DNA of 64,000 nucleotides from Steinernema hermaphroditum (GCA_030435675.1 CM059622.1:11098001-11162000), one strand, 5' to 3'. Numbered from the stretch's first letter, positions 23,360 to 35,808 are shown. The notes: generated by a model not told the origin, from the sequence alone. Numbers and translations: made by a program.

Positions 23360-24386
23360 TTATGTCGAAGGACGAACCGTCGATGATTTAGCCTCCGGTC
23401 GAGCTTCAAGACCAAACAGCTTTCGGAACTCCGCTCTGTAAAGAGTGCTTCTGAAGTAGTACACGAAGAAGGGTACTGCTAGATTGATATTGATGAATGT
23501 TCCAAGTGGAAGTTCGAGGGTCATGAAGGAGCGATGACTAGAATTCAATTCCTGTACACCTGTACATCTTTTCTCTTACTTTGGTGCCACGAGAAGAACG
23601 ACTGTGCATCCAAACATCGTCAGCAGCCAGCCGAAGAGATACATGACAATCATCGTGCTCAGAGATCTGTTGATCTTTTGGTAATCAGATGGTGACGCTA
23701 AATGAGATTTGATCTCGTGAAAGGTCTCGAAACGAATACTCACCGTTTTTGAGGAGTTTAGAAAGTGAGTAGTATATTCCAACGATTCCAAAGTTTATAA
23801 TAGATCCAGAGGCAAACCACACATTCTCGGTCACACCTGTTACAGCTTGAGCTATCATGCACAGGGTCTTCTCTTCGGTAAGACTTATATAGGAGAGAAC
23901 TTTAAAGACTGTACAGTATACCAGGCAAACTAGCAGAATGCCTCCGATATAGAGAGGTTTGTTCAGCATTTTATAGAACTGTGGCCGCTTTGCCGCGAAC
24001 ACTCTGTCCAGAGCGATGAAGAACATCAGGAGAGCGGAGAAGTCCAAGGCTGATATGAAGACGAAGTTAATCTTCCAGCAGGTGCGAAAGGTGACCAACT
24101 TTTCAGCGAAGGCGAAGTAGATGAACGGGATATGGGACACCTGCATGATGATGTCGGACACAGCTTGGAAGCCTATGAGAATATTGCAGGGACAGCGCAG
24201 CTGTTTTGACCTAAAAGAGTGAAGTAATTGCTAGCACATCGTTCGTGCTCCGTGTTACTTGATAGTGACCAAAAAGATGAGGAAGTTTCCAGTGCAGCCA
24301 ACGATGGATATGGCAATGAAGATGCTCGACATTACTTTTCCGACGAGAAAGAACGTCGAAAGAGTCACTGCAGGGGTAGCCAACAT
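23360..24386 (-). CDS. Seven-helix chemoreceptor, Srsx type
   Basis: Exons on the minus strand: 24259-24386, 23744-24210, 23580-23697, 23360-23537; 296 residues. TM1 reads FIAISIVGCTGNFLIFLVTI. It is followed by KQLRCPCNILIGFQAVSDII, the Srsx signature (short loop, CN-x-LI, then a D in TM2). TM3 ends with ALDRVF, the receptor's DRY-like position. Later segments include CLVYCTVFKVLSYIS, SIINFGIVGIYY, MIVMYLFGWLLTMFG and ININLAVPFFVYYFRSTLYR. Family role: G-protein-coupled chemosensory receptor in sensory neurons. The ligand is unknown. It sits between P450 genes 2 and 3, with a decayed relative to its right on the same strand. Confidence 0.85.
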
Positions 24387-24940
24387 CTTAAATATATACA
24401 ACGATAACGATTGAATACGAAGACAACGTTTCCTTCTTCCCGTTGTTCATTATTTCGCCGCCTAGAAAACACCTGGTTTTACGGATTTTATCATTTAATA
24501 ACGCAATGTTTTCAAAACCTTCCCTTTGAACAAATACCTAAACCAACGGCCAAAACAAACTTCTCAGGACTAGTCCAGTCAAGAAGCGAAGGAGCTCATT
24601 GGAATTATTCGATATCTCAAGTGTGCTTTATCACCTAATCACGGCTATCTATCAACAGCGAAAGAAGTCTCAACGATCACTCAACATCACCTGTAAGAAA
24701 AAATTTATGAATTTTCAACTTAATGAAAGTCTGTATTGGGTCCAAATGTTGATGAATTTTAAAAAGCTGCCGCGATACCTCTTTGAATTGTCATTTAGCC
24801 AATCCCGTTGAAATGCTAAATGTGTTTTGAGTTTGTGGTATTCGACTAATCCGCGAAGATTTCGTTGCCTTGTGATGACTTGAAATGACGTTGCCTTGAA
24901 ACCATTCAACCCTGCTTCACGTAGTGATTGACAAGTAAAT
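24387..24940. other. Gap between the Srsx gene and its pseudogene relative
   Basis: This is AT-rich, with no convincing exon on either strand. The first ~100 bases presumably hold the receptor promoter. Confidence 0.35.
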
Positions 24941-25158
24941 TCAAGTCAGCTCATCAACACCGATAGGTTTACGTTGGTTCAGCACATCGGCAACGATCTG
25001 AGGGACGTATATCCCATGCAGATGAGCAGTTGAGGTAGCATCCGTATTTTTGTAACTTCGAAAAGTTTTCATGATTCGGTAGAGAGTAATACGGGAAAGC
25101 AGCGGCGAGGTTGACATTAGCGAACGTGCCAAGTGGCATTTCCACGGCCACAAATGTG
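24941..25158 (-). pseudogene. Decayed 3' exon of an Srsx-type receptor
   Basis: The minus strand reads FVAVEMPLGTFANVNLAAAF then PYY, clearly matching FMTLELPLGTFININLAVPF in the neighbouring receptor. A frameshift then moves to TLYRIMKTFRSYKN, matching TLYRAEFRKLF. No intact upstream exons were found, although short coding-like stretches lie at 25190-25310. A tandem duplicate of the receptor gene that has lost function is the simplest reading. Confidence 0.65.
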
Positions 25159-25664
25159 CACTTACTAAAGGGAGTGCTGAACTTGGATCACAATCTTACC
25201 ACGTTGGTGAGATTCTGATTGAGATTTTGGCTGTGAATTGTGCCGGCTGTGCAGTATTTGTATGTCTGCGCAAAGTGTCTATCGCCTCCGGTAAAGATAA
25301 ACGGCAAAATCACTGTTTTTGCACGCGCAGCGGCTTGTCTGTCTAGATAATTGTGCAAGCCGATAATCCCTCGTGACGAACATTACCCAGCGAACAGTCG
25401 AGTCACATGATACATTATCCTGGAAAGCCTTCAAGCGATGGTCTTTGTGATATTGAGTGGTACAAGCAAATCAAAAGCGACATAAAATTCTGAGCACAAT
25501 TCTGATCTTTTTGTGACCAAAATACTCTTATCACTTCTGACGGTTATCGCTGTTGACAAGGGTGTGATCTTCGCGTGTTTAGAGCTGTGCGTCTAAAGTG
25601 TCCACCGGTGAGCGCTTTCATAAAAGACGCCATTTGTGAGCGCTGATTTGGGGAGCTAACGGCC
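25159..25664. other. Gap before P450 gene 3
   Basis: On the minus strand at about 25190-25310 an open stretch ends on a GTAAG donor and might be another relic exon of the decayed receptor. The rest presumably holds the P450 promoter; nothing specific is identified. Confidence 0.3.
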
Positions 25665-27497
25665 ATGGCACTCATCTATCTGTTCTTCGCAATTGCTGCT
25701 ATTCTCTTTTATGTATCCAAAAAATTGGGCAAAGGGCTTCCGCCAGGTGCGGTTACCGTTTTATGGGTTGGACTATTTGGCTCATTTCAGGACCAACCCC
25801 GATTCCACTGCTCGGAAATGCACTTCAGTTCATCTATGGCGGACTGCAGGGCAAGACCACAGTTGATGTCATGAGAGAATGGACGAAGAAGTACGGCAAA
25901 GTCTATACAGTGTGGATGGGTCCCATGCCCATTGTCCTCATTTGCGATTATCAAATTACCATGGACGCCTTTGTGAAAAACGGGGAGGCACATGCCGGTA
26001 GAACTCAGGATTTTGTGTTTACTGAAACTCGTGAAGGTAGATCCAAGGTTAGAGGTTGATTTGATACAGTTCTTGTGTAGGCTACAACGGAGTGGTCTTC
26101 AACGACGGAATCGAGTGGCAAGAGCAGCGCCGGTTCTCCCTTCACACCCTTCGGAACTTCGGGGTTGGTCGCAACATCATGCAGGCGAAGATCCTCGAAG
26201 AGGCTCAGCATCGATTTGACGTGTTGGATGCGCAGATCGAAGCGAATAATGGCAGAGTGGTCATGAATCCGTCTCCTTTCTTCGACTTGATGATAGGTTC
26301 TATTGTGAACAAACTACTTGCTGGCTATCGATACGACGAAGTAGGTGGATTGCTGTTCTCCAGATAAGATAGTACTCCCGTTGCTAGAAGAACATGGACG
26401 AGTTCTTCCGCTTCAAGCATAGCATCGACGCGGCTTTCGGAAATTTCACGATGTTCGACACGGCTGTCCTCAATAAGTTCACTTACAATCTGCCTCTTTT
26501 CAAGCAAAGATGGGATTTTCTCTGCAAACCCATGCTCGAAGTGAGAAGCTTGATGAAAAGACAAATTAAGGAGAGGTAAATGAGAAGCTATCAGACATGT
26601 CAATGAGCTGCTTAGGGTGGATGCTGTTGCCAGTGGGAAGCATGCTCTTGATCTCGACAGCGAGGGAGAAGACTACATCGAAGCCTATTTGATAGAAATG
26701 GAGAAACGAAAACAGAGTGGCAAAATGGGCTCTTTCCACCTCGAGTACCTCGCCTCAAATCTCATGGACTTGTGGATGGCTGGCATGGAGACCACCATTT
26801 CTACTCTCCTCTGGTCGTTTGTTTTCTTCGTTAATCACCCCGAAACCCAAGAGAAGGTCCGCGATGAAGTGCTGTCCGTCACGAAAGGTAACCGAGACGT
26901 CGGGCTGGCCGATAAACCCTCTCTTCCTTACACCAACGCTGTTATTACGGTACGTTCCTTTACGCTCGTTGTCCGACTATAGATTTTATCGATATTAGGA
27001 AGTTCTACGCTGCGGAAATGTGCTTAACTTCAATCTCCTTCACAGAACGACAACCGAAACCATCGTAGGAGACTATTTCCTTCCCAAAGGAACCATCATC
27101 ACATCTCAGCAAAGCGTCATCCTCACTTGGGAAGAACAGTTCAAGGAAGCTCAGAAGGTAACCGAAATTCAACAATCCAATGGAAAGAGATGTTCTTTAG
27201 TTCAACCCAGAACGATACCTTGACGATAACAAGCTGGAAAAACAAGTAATTTCCTTCGGTGTTGGCAAGCGGGCCTGTCTTGGAGAAAGTTTGGCGAGGG
27301 CTGAGCTATTTTTGGTAGAAGCTGCGCGGCTCCTTCATGGCAATAATGCGGAATTTCAGATCATATCCAACTTCGTGCAAAGGTACAAGATCTCCCCAGC
27401 TGACGGCGTTACGCCTCCCTCCATGGAGCAGCTGAATGGCGCCTCGATGACGAAGAGGGTGATTCCATTCGAAGTAGCAGTTGAGAAGGTGATTTAG
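25665..27497 (+). CDS. Cytochrome P450, nematode clan 2 (CYP33-like), gene 3
   Basis: Exons 25665-25746, 25791-26036, 26081-26340, 26388-26575, 26616-26949, 26999-27157, 27201-27314, 27360-27497; 506 residues. It has the anchor MALIYLFFAIAAILFYV, hinge GLPPGPTPIP, I-helix LWMAGMETT (Met replaces the usual Thr of AGTETT), K-helix EVLR, meander FNPERY and haem loop FGVGKRACLG. The ancestral eight-exon layout is retained. Like the other members it has ICDY followed by DAFVKNGEAHAGR. Substrate unknown; an ER monooxygenase by family. Confidence 0.95.
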
Positions 27498-27619
27498 AGC
27501 TGAATGCGGGGATATGTATAATGTGTACAGTGATGATAGCTAATATAATCAACACGTTCGCTTTTCTACAAACCACAAGGCGCAAAAATGTCAGAATCAA
27601 GCCAAAATAGTGTTGCACT

Positions 27620-29577
27620 TCAGTGAATTCTCTCAACCTTGACCGTAAAAGGTCTTGTTCTTTTCAAGGTGCCATCGAGCGCGATCTGTTGCAGTGAAGG
27701 AAGATGGCTCCCTTCTGGGACTGATAACTTGTAGTTTTGCATGAAGTTGGTCAGTATCTAGAGGGTCAGGGTTTTTAATCTCGGACCACCGCTTACCAAG
27801 AAGATTTCTGCTCTGGCTAGACTCTCCCCCAAACAGGCTCGTTTTCCTACTCCAAATGGAATCACTTGTTGTTCGAGTTTCTTGTTCTCGGACGAAAGAT
27901 ACCGCTCAGGGTCAAACTAAAGCCAGGTTACGATAGAACTGGAGAAACAGTCACCTACCGTATCAGGATTGGGGAACTGTTTGTCATCATTCACGATGGC
28001 GCTCAACTGGGCGGTGAGGGTGGTTCCTTTGGGGACCAAGTAGTCGCCCACTATGGTGTCGCATGTGGTTTCGTGAAAGAGGTTGATGTTGAGAATGCAT
28101 GAGCAGCGAAGAATCTCCGTGATAACGGCGTTGACATAAGGCGCTAAGGTCTTGTCCGTCAGCTCGACGTTTCGGTTTCCTTTTGTGATCGAAAAGACTT
28201 CCTTTCTGATCTTCTCCGCAACCTCTGGATTGTGCAAAAGGAATGTGAAGCCCCACAACATGACAGATATTGTGGTGTCCGTTCCAGCTATCCAGAGGTC
28301 AAGAAGATTGGCCAGTAGGTTGTCGTCAGTAAACGATCCTGGGTCATCTCCATTTTGTTTGCGTTTATCGGCCTCGATCAGATAAGCGTCGATGTAGTCG
28401 TCTCCGCCGTTGTGGACGTCGAGAATCCGCCGTCCAGCTGCTATGTCGGCTTTTCTGAAAATCGTTTTTAGAAAAGGGTAGGCCTTCTACGGTTAAGATG
28501 GAAAGCATTCAGAAGTAGTCATTTTTGTGCTCTCGAGACGACTCGAGCGGCCGATTCCCTTTCGCAGAAAGGTCTAAAGGCGATCGGTCGCTGTATAATG
28601 TCTAGATGCGGGCACTGTGTTCCTTTTTCAAAGTTGAGAAGCTAATTTACGATCGCTTCCTCAAATCAGACCTCTCCTGCACTTGTCTAACCAGCACACT
28701 TCGAATCTCCTCGTTCGGCTTGACCGCCTTAGCCCATCTTTGTTTGAACACAGGCAATTGATAGGTTCTCTCTGAAAAGAGGATGAAGTCTACGGGCGTG
28801 AATATGTCCAACACGGCATTAAAACTTCGTTTCATCTTGAGGAACTCGTCCATGTTGCTCTGTAAATCTCAAATGCCCATGTACGGTATCCTCGGTTCAC
28901 CTCATCGTAGCGGTATCCAGCTACCAATCTGTTGATCACCGATCCGATGAGAAGTTCGAAAAACGGTGCGGGGTTTATGACTGCAGCTTTGCTCTCGCTG
29001 TGGGATATCTCCTTGTCCAAAAGATCGAATCGGAAGGCGATCTCGTCGAGTATGATGTGCTGCATGAGGTTCCTCCCGACTCCGAAGTTCCTCAAAGTGT
29101 ACAGCGTGAATCTTTTCTGTTCCATCCATCCGGGCCCATCCGAGAATATGAGTCCGTGGTTGCCTAAACACCCCCGTTCAGCCGGCGAGAAACGTCTCTC
29201 CGACTACCGCCACGGATTTTCCTCATGGCGAAGGAGTCGTGCCGTCCAGCGTGCGCATCTCCGTTCTTCACAAAGGCGTCGATGGTGGTTTGGTAGTCGC
29301 AGATGAGGACTGCCGGCAAAGGACCTAGCCAGATGGTGTAGACATTACCGTATTTCTTCTTCCACTCAATTGTCAGGTCGACATTCGATTTGCCTCTCAG
29401 CTTTGCAATGAAACAGTGTGGAAGATTTCCGAGGAGGGGGATCGGCGGGGGACCTAGGACTTTTTGTCAAGCGGGTGGTCGGAAGTGCACACCTGGTGGA
29501 AGACGTCTCTTTTGTTTTTCGAAGAGGAAGAAGAGAAATAAGAGAACTACTACGATAAGAAAATAAATTGGCGACAT
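27620..29577 (-). CDS. Cytochrome P450, nematode clan 2 (CYP33-like), gene 4
   Basis: Exons on the minus strand: 29493-29577, 29208-29453, 28901-29163, 28672-28859, 27959-28454, 27797-27916, 27620-27757; 511 residues. It has the anchor MSPIYFLIVVVLLFLFFLF, hinge LPPGPPPIP, I-helix LWIAGTDTT, K-helix EILR, meander FDPERY and haem loop FGVGKRACLG. The intron just before ExxR has been lost, so exon 5 (496 nt) equals the sum of exons 5 and 6 in its relatives. The donor of exon 4 is GTCTGA, weaker than usual. It is tail to tail with gene 3, with only 122 bases between stop codons. Confidence 0.95.
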
Positions 29578-30023
29578 GTCTGGACGGCGGTGTTTCTGGC
29601 TGTGTAATAGATACCCCCTTTGTCTTATTCATTCGCTTCATTTAACTTACTGTAAATAATTAAGAAAAAACGTGTTCGTTGATACCGCCTCATGTGACTT
29701 TTTTAAACATTTCCTAGCATTATAGGGACTTCTTTGTCTTTTCCTATACATCTAATCAAGCCAAGGGTACATGCACAGGCTAGGGCTGCCAAGACGCACT
29801 GTATCACAATCTGGAATTCATTATTTTGAGCAACTCAACAAGCAACCGGCATGTATAACAAAAATTTGTGGCATCAAACAGGTAGCAGCGTCTCGAATTC
29901 CGCCAGGCGTTGATCGATCGCTCTAAAATGGCACGATTACAACCTAAAGAGAGAGTGCTATGAAATATTAAGAGAAGTTTAAAACGTACATGGCAACACA
30001 CAAGACAACAACGCGCACAGCGC
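29578..30023. other. Gap between P450 gene 4 and the EPT1-type gene
   Basis: Contains the 5' flank of the P450 and the 3' flank of the phosphotransferase. No gene is seen. Confidence 0.4.
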
Positions 30024-31747
30024 TTACTCTCTTCTTTTGCGTTTCTCCAGATACTCCAGGGAGAAAGCTTGAATCTTGAAGTGGTCGCACAGCTGTCGTA
30101 CCTGAAAGAGGAGACCGTCAAGCGCGAACTGTATGAAGTCACTTACCACGCAGATACCGTAATGCACGTGGGCCACCGTAACGAACAGTGCTAGGACGTA
30201 CAGAACGCTCAGCTCGTCGACGAAGAACGGCTGGAAGAGGCATAGTCCGGAGGCAGCGAGATAAGCAAACAGAGAAACATTGAAGAACTCGGCTCTGGTG
30301 CAGGACATCTGACTGATGATGAGCTTGGTGGCGATGTTAGCGAAGACGGTTCCCATGGTCCAGAAGAAGACACGCGGATCTTGCGATATCACGTTCTGGG
30401 GAGAGTACTGAGCCCAGGCGACGGACGATACGAAGAGGAAGGAAGGTCCGATCATCGGGTAGATTCGCTCGAAGTTGCTATCGTGTTTTCCAGTCTTTTC
30501 CACCTCGTAGGCGATGTACATGTTGTAGACGGACATTGCAAAGGACACGAAGCAGGGACCATAAAAGACCATCTCGAAGCAGTTGGCGAACGTCCAGTCC
30601 CCGATGACTTTAAACTGGAACCACTGGAAGCCAACGATCCAAGTGAGCAGATAGAACAGCGCAAGGCCCTGAAAACAACATATAAATGGTTTCAGTTGAA
30701 AGGGAGGCTTACATATTGGCTAGCATCATATCCCCATGACAAAAAGAGAACTCCGGTGTTATACTTCTCCCAGTGAGTTACGATGAAGACCAACTGGACG
30801 CTGATGAGGATGAGAAGAAGACGGACGAGCGAAACGCTGTACTCTCCTTGTCCGAAAATCGAGAAGATCGTGATGGTGAACGGAACCGTCGACCATGAGT
30901 CCAAGCCGTGATCAACTGAAAACAAACAGGTGTGGTAAATTGGATTACAAAACTGGTTACTTGTGTGAAATCATAATGGAGGAGATTGACAAAGCAATGG
31001 ACCTGTTTTGCGGTACATCAAATTAAGGAATGTTGGAAAAAGGATGCTGAGTGCAGTTCAGATCTCTGAATAGATCCGGAATAGCAGCTACATAACGTTT
31101 AGAAATTTGACTCAATTTTGCATGCTGTCGGCATAAAAACTGCAACTAACTCTGCTAATTTCCGCGTTAAAAGAAAAGCACCAAGTCATTACAAGCAAAC
31201 ATCGCCAAAACCGATTAAAAACCGGCCTTTCCGCTGCAAATGAATCAGCAAAGCAAACACACTTACAAAGTTCCCCAGTAGGACCAGAAGCGCCCGTCCT
31301 CCTTGCTTGTTTTCCGTCGGTTCCGTCCAGAAGATGCGCCGCGAAGGTGCAAACCGCGCAAACGATCCAAAGCCAATTCGGAAGCGCTCCGGAAACGGGC
31401 GAATGGGACGAATTCGAGTCCAGCATGTAGTCCATCGCGCTAACGAGGAAGAAGCAGCCCATGACGAGTGAAGCCCCAGCCAGCGTGAGTACGTTTGGAG
31501 CCAGCCATGTTGGATAGAACTGAAAAATCCTAATTTACCACCACATAATTCGAAAAACAACTCACATTAACGAACCAATTCCAGAAAGGATGGGAAATAT
31601 ACACAGCAATCGGACTGGAGTCGATGCAGGAGTACTGAAATGAAGGGACACGTCAAAAATACACATAAAGAGCCTGAACGGTACCTTGTAATTGTCGAAG
31701 CCTCTGATCTTCTCCGGGCTGAGATATTTCACGTCGAAGATGCCCAT
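30024..31747 (-). CDS. EPT1: Ethanolaminephosphotransferase, EPT1/SELENOI type (CDP-alcohol phosphotransferase)
   Basis: Transfers phosphoethanolamine from CDP-ethanolamine to diacylglycerol or alkylacylglycerol in the ER or Golgi (Kennedy pathway), by family. Exons on the minus strand: 31685-31747, 31566-31634, 31267-31519, 30713-30915, 30147-30668, 30024-30101; 395 residues. The start [19 protein letters not shown] and [18 protein letters not shown] match the EPT1 N-terminus. The catalytic signature [10 protein letters not shown], eight residues, then GELFDHGLDSW fits DG-x2-AR-x8-G-x3-D-x3-D exactly. [17 protein letters not shown] is also EPT1-like, and about eight membrane helices follow. 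The C-terminus ends [10 protein letters not shown] with an ordinary TAA, so the selenocysteine found in vertebrate SELENOI is absent. The intron 30916-31266 appears empty. Confidence 0.95.
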
Positions 31748-31963
31748 ACCGCCGGCGGAATCGAGCAGAGCCTGAGCGGACGAGAATTACTACTTTTGCA
31801 GACGAGACTAAACGAGTCAAACACGACTGGGCGGCGCATAACAAAACATAGGAATGAAGGAGCGCTCGGGTGTAAACGTCTGTTCGACATCTGCTCGGAG
31901 ACGAGAAGCATCTAGACTAGACGACCGCCGCGACTAGTTGACTCTGCATCGCATTGCAAGCAA

Positions 31964-32035
31964 GCGTCTGTGGTGTAATGGTCAGCATGGTTGCCTTCCA
32001 AGCAATCGACAGGGGTTCGATTCCCCTCAGACGCA
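31964..32035 (+). tRNA. tRNA-Gly (anticodon UCC)
   Basis: 72 nt with acceptor stem GCGTCTG/CAGACGC, D-arm TGGTGTAATGGTCAGCAT, anticodon loop CTTCCAA (anticodon TCC), T-arm GGGGTTCGATTCCCC and discriminator A. No intron. It lies 216 bases upstream of the EPT1-type gene, on the opposite strand. Confidence 0.97.
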
Positions 32036-33289
32036 TAAACTTTTGCCAATTGCATTTTCGTTTTTCCGTCACAATAAATATTAAAAAGGTCCAGATGCAA
32101 TGTAATCTACGGAATAAGCGTGACATGCGACATTGCGCCGAATATTGGCTAGGGAATCAACGGAATTAATCATTAGCAAACGGCCAAATGCATCGCTTTT
32201 TATAGCGAAGCCCCTGAATATTTCAAGCGTTTTATACGAATGACGGAGGCATAACACTCTTGTAAGTGACAGTGACACATTCCGGTGACACATAATGCTT
32301 AAAAGAAAGCAAAATGGAAGCATATGGGGAAGCCAAACCTAAAGTGGAACAGTTTCTGTAGCGTCCACGGTTATCACCACAATTTTTACGGTCGTTGAAC
32401 TATTACCAAAAAACGCACTTCTAATACATTTAGAAAGACCTACAGCTGAAAAAACGATCAAATTGAGAAAAATGGTTTTACCAATTCGTGAAGGAGGAAC
32501 GACAAACCATCTGAATCCCCTATTTGGACTATCCTACGCGTACAGGCAATGAAAACAAGGACAGCGTAGCAATCAAAACAATCATAAGGACAGCGACTGT
32601 TTTGACAGATCAACGTTCCTCATGATCATTGATGCTTAGAATCTTAAAGGACACCTAGTATATGCAGGAAACTTGGAGTCCTTTCTGGGAATTTGCATAA
32701 AAATCGATAGCTCGTTAACGGGACGAGCACGCGCTCGAGGATCAAAGTGCACACTTGTGGGGAGAAGTGACAAAAGATGGGCCGTTTGCACCACTCACTA
32801 GTGCGTTTCCTTTGCGCTGACCCGCAAAATCGTGCGATTGATAGCAGATCAGACAGTCGGAACTGATTAGGGCGCTTGAAGAAGAGGACGGAGACGCCAA
32901 AAAGTCGTCCTCGCAACACAATGGCGATTGAAACTGTCAATCAGCGGCTTAGGTGCAGAGGCAAGACGGCGGAACTGCACGAAAAGCTGGGAATGGGGCA
33001 GAGTGGACGACGGGTCGATGGGATAACAGCCACGTCGGGACTGGTGGTGGAAGGTACGGTCATTTATATTTGTTTTGTTAAAAGTACACAAAACCTCGAT
33101 TCGCCAAGGGCGTTCTTCGAAGAATGCCTTAGGGTCAATCGGACATGACATAGCTGCTCTTTGATCTTGATTCCAGGACGTGTTTATCAACCTTGAGCGT
33201 TGTTCATTGACACCGACCGGAGAGCGGCTTCTGTTATTTATCGATTCTTCACCGCTCTGCGGTGGTCACAACGTGTTTATGTCGCCCCG
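32036..33289. other. Intergenic region
   Basis: No gene is recognised. A T-rich tract follows the tRNA as expected for Pol III termination. A stretch at 32921-33050 (+) is open and ends on a GTACGG donor but has no partner exon. Confidence 0.35.
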
Positions 33290-33541
33290 ATGGAAGGAAG
33301 TGACGCCAATATCGACACTTCGCAACTTCTTGCTCTTCAGAAGTTCCAGCTGAACTTCGAATTGGCCCTCAAAGACGCCGCCGTCATTGTGCAGTGTGTG
33401 TTTTGCTGCGTGATGGCGCTGCTCCTCTTTCATTTGAACTTAAACAAGTTCACTGTTCACGTTTGGTACTTCGTTCTATCGACGGTCTGCTTTCTGATGC
33501 ACCACCTAAGAACAAGATTCAGGAATGTTTTCAGCGAGTAA
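33290..33541 (+). CDS. Small membrane protein, FELAL family, short member
   Basis: 83 residues, single exon. Reads KFQLNFELALKDAAVIVQCV then two hydrophobic segments (FCCVMALLLF and VWYFVLSTVCFLM). KF-x2-NFELAL is shared with the protein at 38940 (KFHKNFELAL) and more weakly with that at 39412 (KLINNFSQAV). It lacks the C-terminal membrane segment of those relatives. The start is set at the ATG before EGSDAN; an upstream ATG at 33200 is in frame but adds sequence without similarity. Function unknown. Confidence 0.6.
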   Translation: MEGSDANIDTSQLLALQKFQLNFELALKDAAVIVQCVFCCVMALLLFHLNLNKFTVHVWYFVLSTVCFLMHHLRTRFRNVFSE

Positions 33542-34322
33542 TTTGTAACGCAATAAATAGATGTACAGATGTACAAATTGGGCGCTCTTTCACGCTTCTT
33601 ATCAACACGTGAAGGACGGGGGGAAGGCACTCTACGCTCGAAGCAATGACGCTTTGCGGTTTATCGTTGGCTTGCCTAAAAATAGACGTTTTTGAATGGA
33701 CGTGAAAGACCATTTTCTTGTTCATCTTTACACTATGTGAAGTGAAGATAGAACGCACCAGCAAGTATCAATCAAACTAGAGGACTTTGTGATCAGAGCT
33801 ATGCAAGAGGCAGTGCAATGTAACAAATTCTGCAACAAACTAACACAATAGAAACTCAAGGTGCTCATACACTTGTATACTTTATGAAATTTTCATTTCT
33901 TTCAGTACCGATAACGTAATTTTATGAGCAAACCTCAGGAGGGGCAAAACAACAGGGCATTCGGTGCAATGCGTGGTGGCTCAATTTCAAGCAGAACTAC
34001 TGAGACTAAATGGTTAATAGCGTGCACTGTGGAGAGTCCAGCTCCGCCTGATCTTCATAGCGTAGTTTGAAATCGAAGCAATTTCGTGATTTCATCTTTT
34101 ACGTCGCCACTCTAATGATGTCTTTTGCAGACTTTAGTGGCTTGGCATTCCCAATACGATAAAGAAGTCCACTATTGCTCTTTTCCGAAGCAATTGACTA
34201 ATAGTACTTATAACTAATGCAATAAGCAGTTCGGCTATTGTTTTTTCAGAAAACAAAAAAAGGGCTGCCCGCTACTGTAGAAATTGGATTCACGAAGCTA
34301 GCATTTCCATCCATACCCAACA
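33542..34322. other. Intergenic region
   Basis: An AATAAA lies at about 33552 after the small membrane gene. No other gene is seen, and the segment just before 34323 is presumably the promoter of the receptor. Confidence 0.35.
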
Positions 34323-35392
34323 ATGCAGAGGGAGTTGGTACTTGTCGAGTTCTCTGTCGTCATCACGCTAAGCATAATAACTCTAATTCTTCTGGTCGTT
34401 ATTTTCCGAAAGAAGACACTGACGTCAACATGGAAAACTTGCTCAGCCCTCTGCTTCTTCTTTGGTTCCAATGCCTTCGTCTCTCTTCTAGGCATACTCT
34501 TCGCCATTCAGTGGATGCTCTTCGCCAGCAGCATAATTGAAAATGTGGCCGGGAATACAGTACTTCTCGTGGCTGTCGGTCACACCTTCATTCTATCTCA
34601 GCATATGAATCACTGCTCGACCATTGGACTCTTTGCCCAGAGGGTCTACTGTCTGCTCTATCCAACGAAATCGGCGACTAAATTTAACTACACTGTTTTC
34701 ACTATGTTACTCTTTGTTTTCATCGGCGGCTCAACTGGCTTGACCTACGCGAGGATAAGAAGTGTTACGGTTGATGGTAGCCCTGTCCCGGACGGTACGT
34801 GAACGTCCAGGAACGACGCTCTATTCCTGTGTTCCAGGCTGCTATTCTTTTAACTGTATGTCGTCAAGTAGCGCCTCAGTTCGAACGCTGTCGAACATCT
34901 TCGGAATAGGTCTGACGGCGGCTTCCATGCTGCTTGGCTCACTGATGTTATGCCTCCTGCGAAAGTATAAAAAGAGAAAATCAACGGCGCTGGACAGAAA
35001 GGTAAAAAGATGTTACAGGAGTCGAGGGCTTAGATAAAGGAGAAAGGAAGCTGTTGGTAGTGTGTGTAGAAAACGCTTGAGTAACCATTGTACATCCCAC
35101 TTTACAAACGCTTTAATGTTCAGAACAACAGCTTCGCCCTCTACGTCTTCTATGCACAGTTTGTGTTCGAAACGTTTCCGATGTTGTTCGATATTGGTTT
35201 TTCAGTAACTGTAAGTGGTCACAATTCTTTCGATTTTCTAATTGTCTTCAGGCCAATATCAATCTGGGACAGTACATCGGACCATTTGGCTTGGTTGGCG
35301 ATGCCATTGACAATGCGGTGCAGGTGTTTGTCTACTTGTTCTTAATTAGAAGTCGAAAGAAATCGGTGATTGCGGCAAATCAAATGACATAA
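34323..35392 (+). CDS. Seven-helix receptor, nematode chemoreceptor-like
   Basis: Exons 34323-34794, 34838-35001, 35124-35210, 35252-35392; 287 residues. Hydrophobic helices start almost at residue 7 (VEFSVVITLSIITLILLVVI). Next come CSALCFFFGSNAFVSLLGIL, a third segment ending in FAQRVYCLLYPTKSATKFNY (a DRY-like position followed by a short cytosolic loop) and VFTMLLFVFIGGSTGL. The later exons carry FGIGLTAASMLLGSLMLCLL, FALYVFYAQFVFETFPMLF and VFVYLFLIRSRKK. The pattern is that of nematode serpentine receptors, but I cannot assign the family with confidence. It lies in the same accessory stretch as the Srsx gene. Confidence 0.65.
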
Positions 35393-35808
35393 ATGCGATA
35401 AATAGTGGTAAAATTAAAATGAACTAACTTGTTTATCGACAGTGTAGTACTTGAAAATACCCTTTATACCCTTCACAAAGGTCACATTAAGGAATTTTTA
35501 GTTATGTAATTGTGCAATTATCCCGTAGGAAGGATATGAGAGATAGAAAAATTCACAGTGTGACGCCCGTTGTGGGATTGGACACAAAAGGACAGGTCTA
35601 ATTCATGTTTATTGATGTGGCTCCATGACCACGGGCGTATGACGCCATTAAACCTGTCCGAAACGAAAGGCTTCGGTGATGTTCACATTGTTTTCCCTTG
35701 GTTTCACAAGTTGCAAATTTCACATATCGCTTCACACAGTAACCAATGCAACGTTAGTTACCTTCCTACATTTAGCTTCTATCCGGAAAGAACTACATTT
35801 TTTAGAAA
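35393..35808. other. Gap before the PIAS gene, with trans-splice-like acceptor
   Basis: No SAP-domain exon or other gene is visible. CATTTTTTAG ends at 35805, three bases before the PIAS start codon, and looks like a spliced-leader acceptor. Confidence 0.45.
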
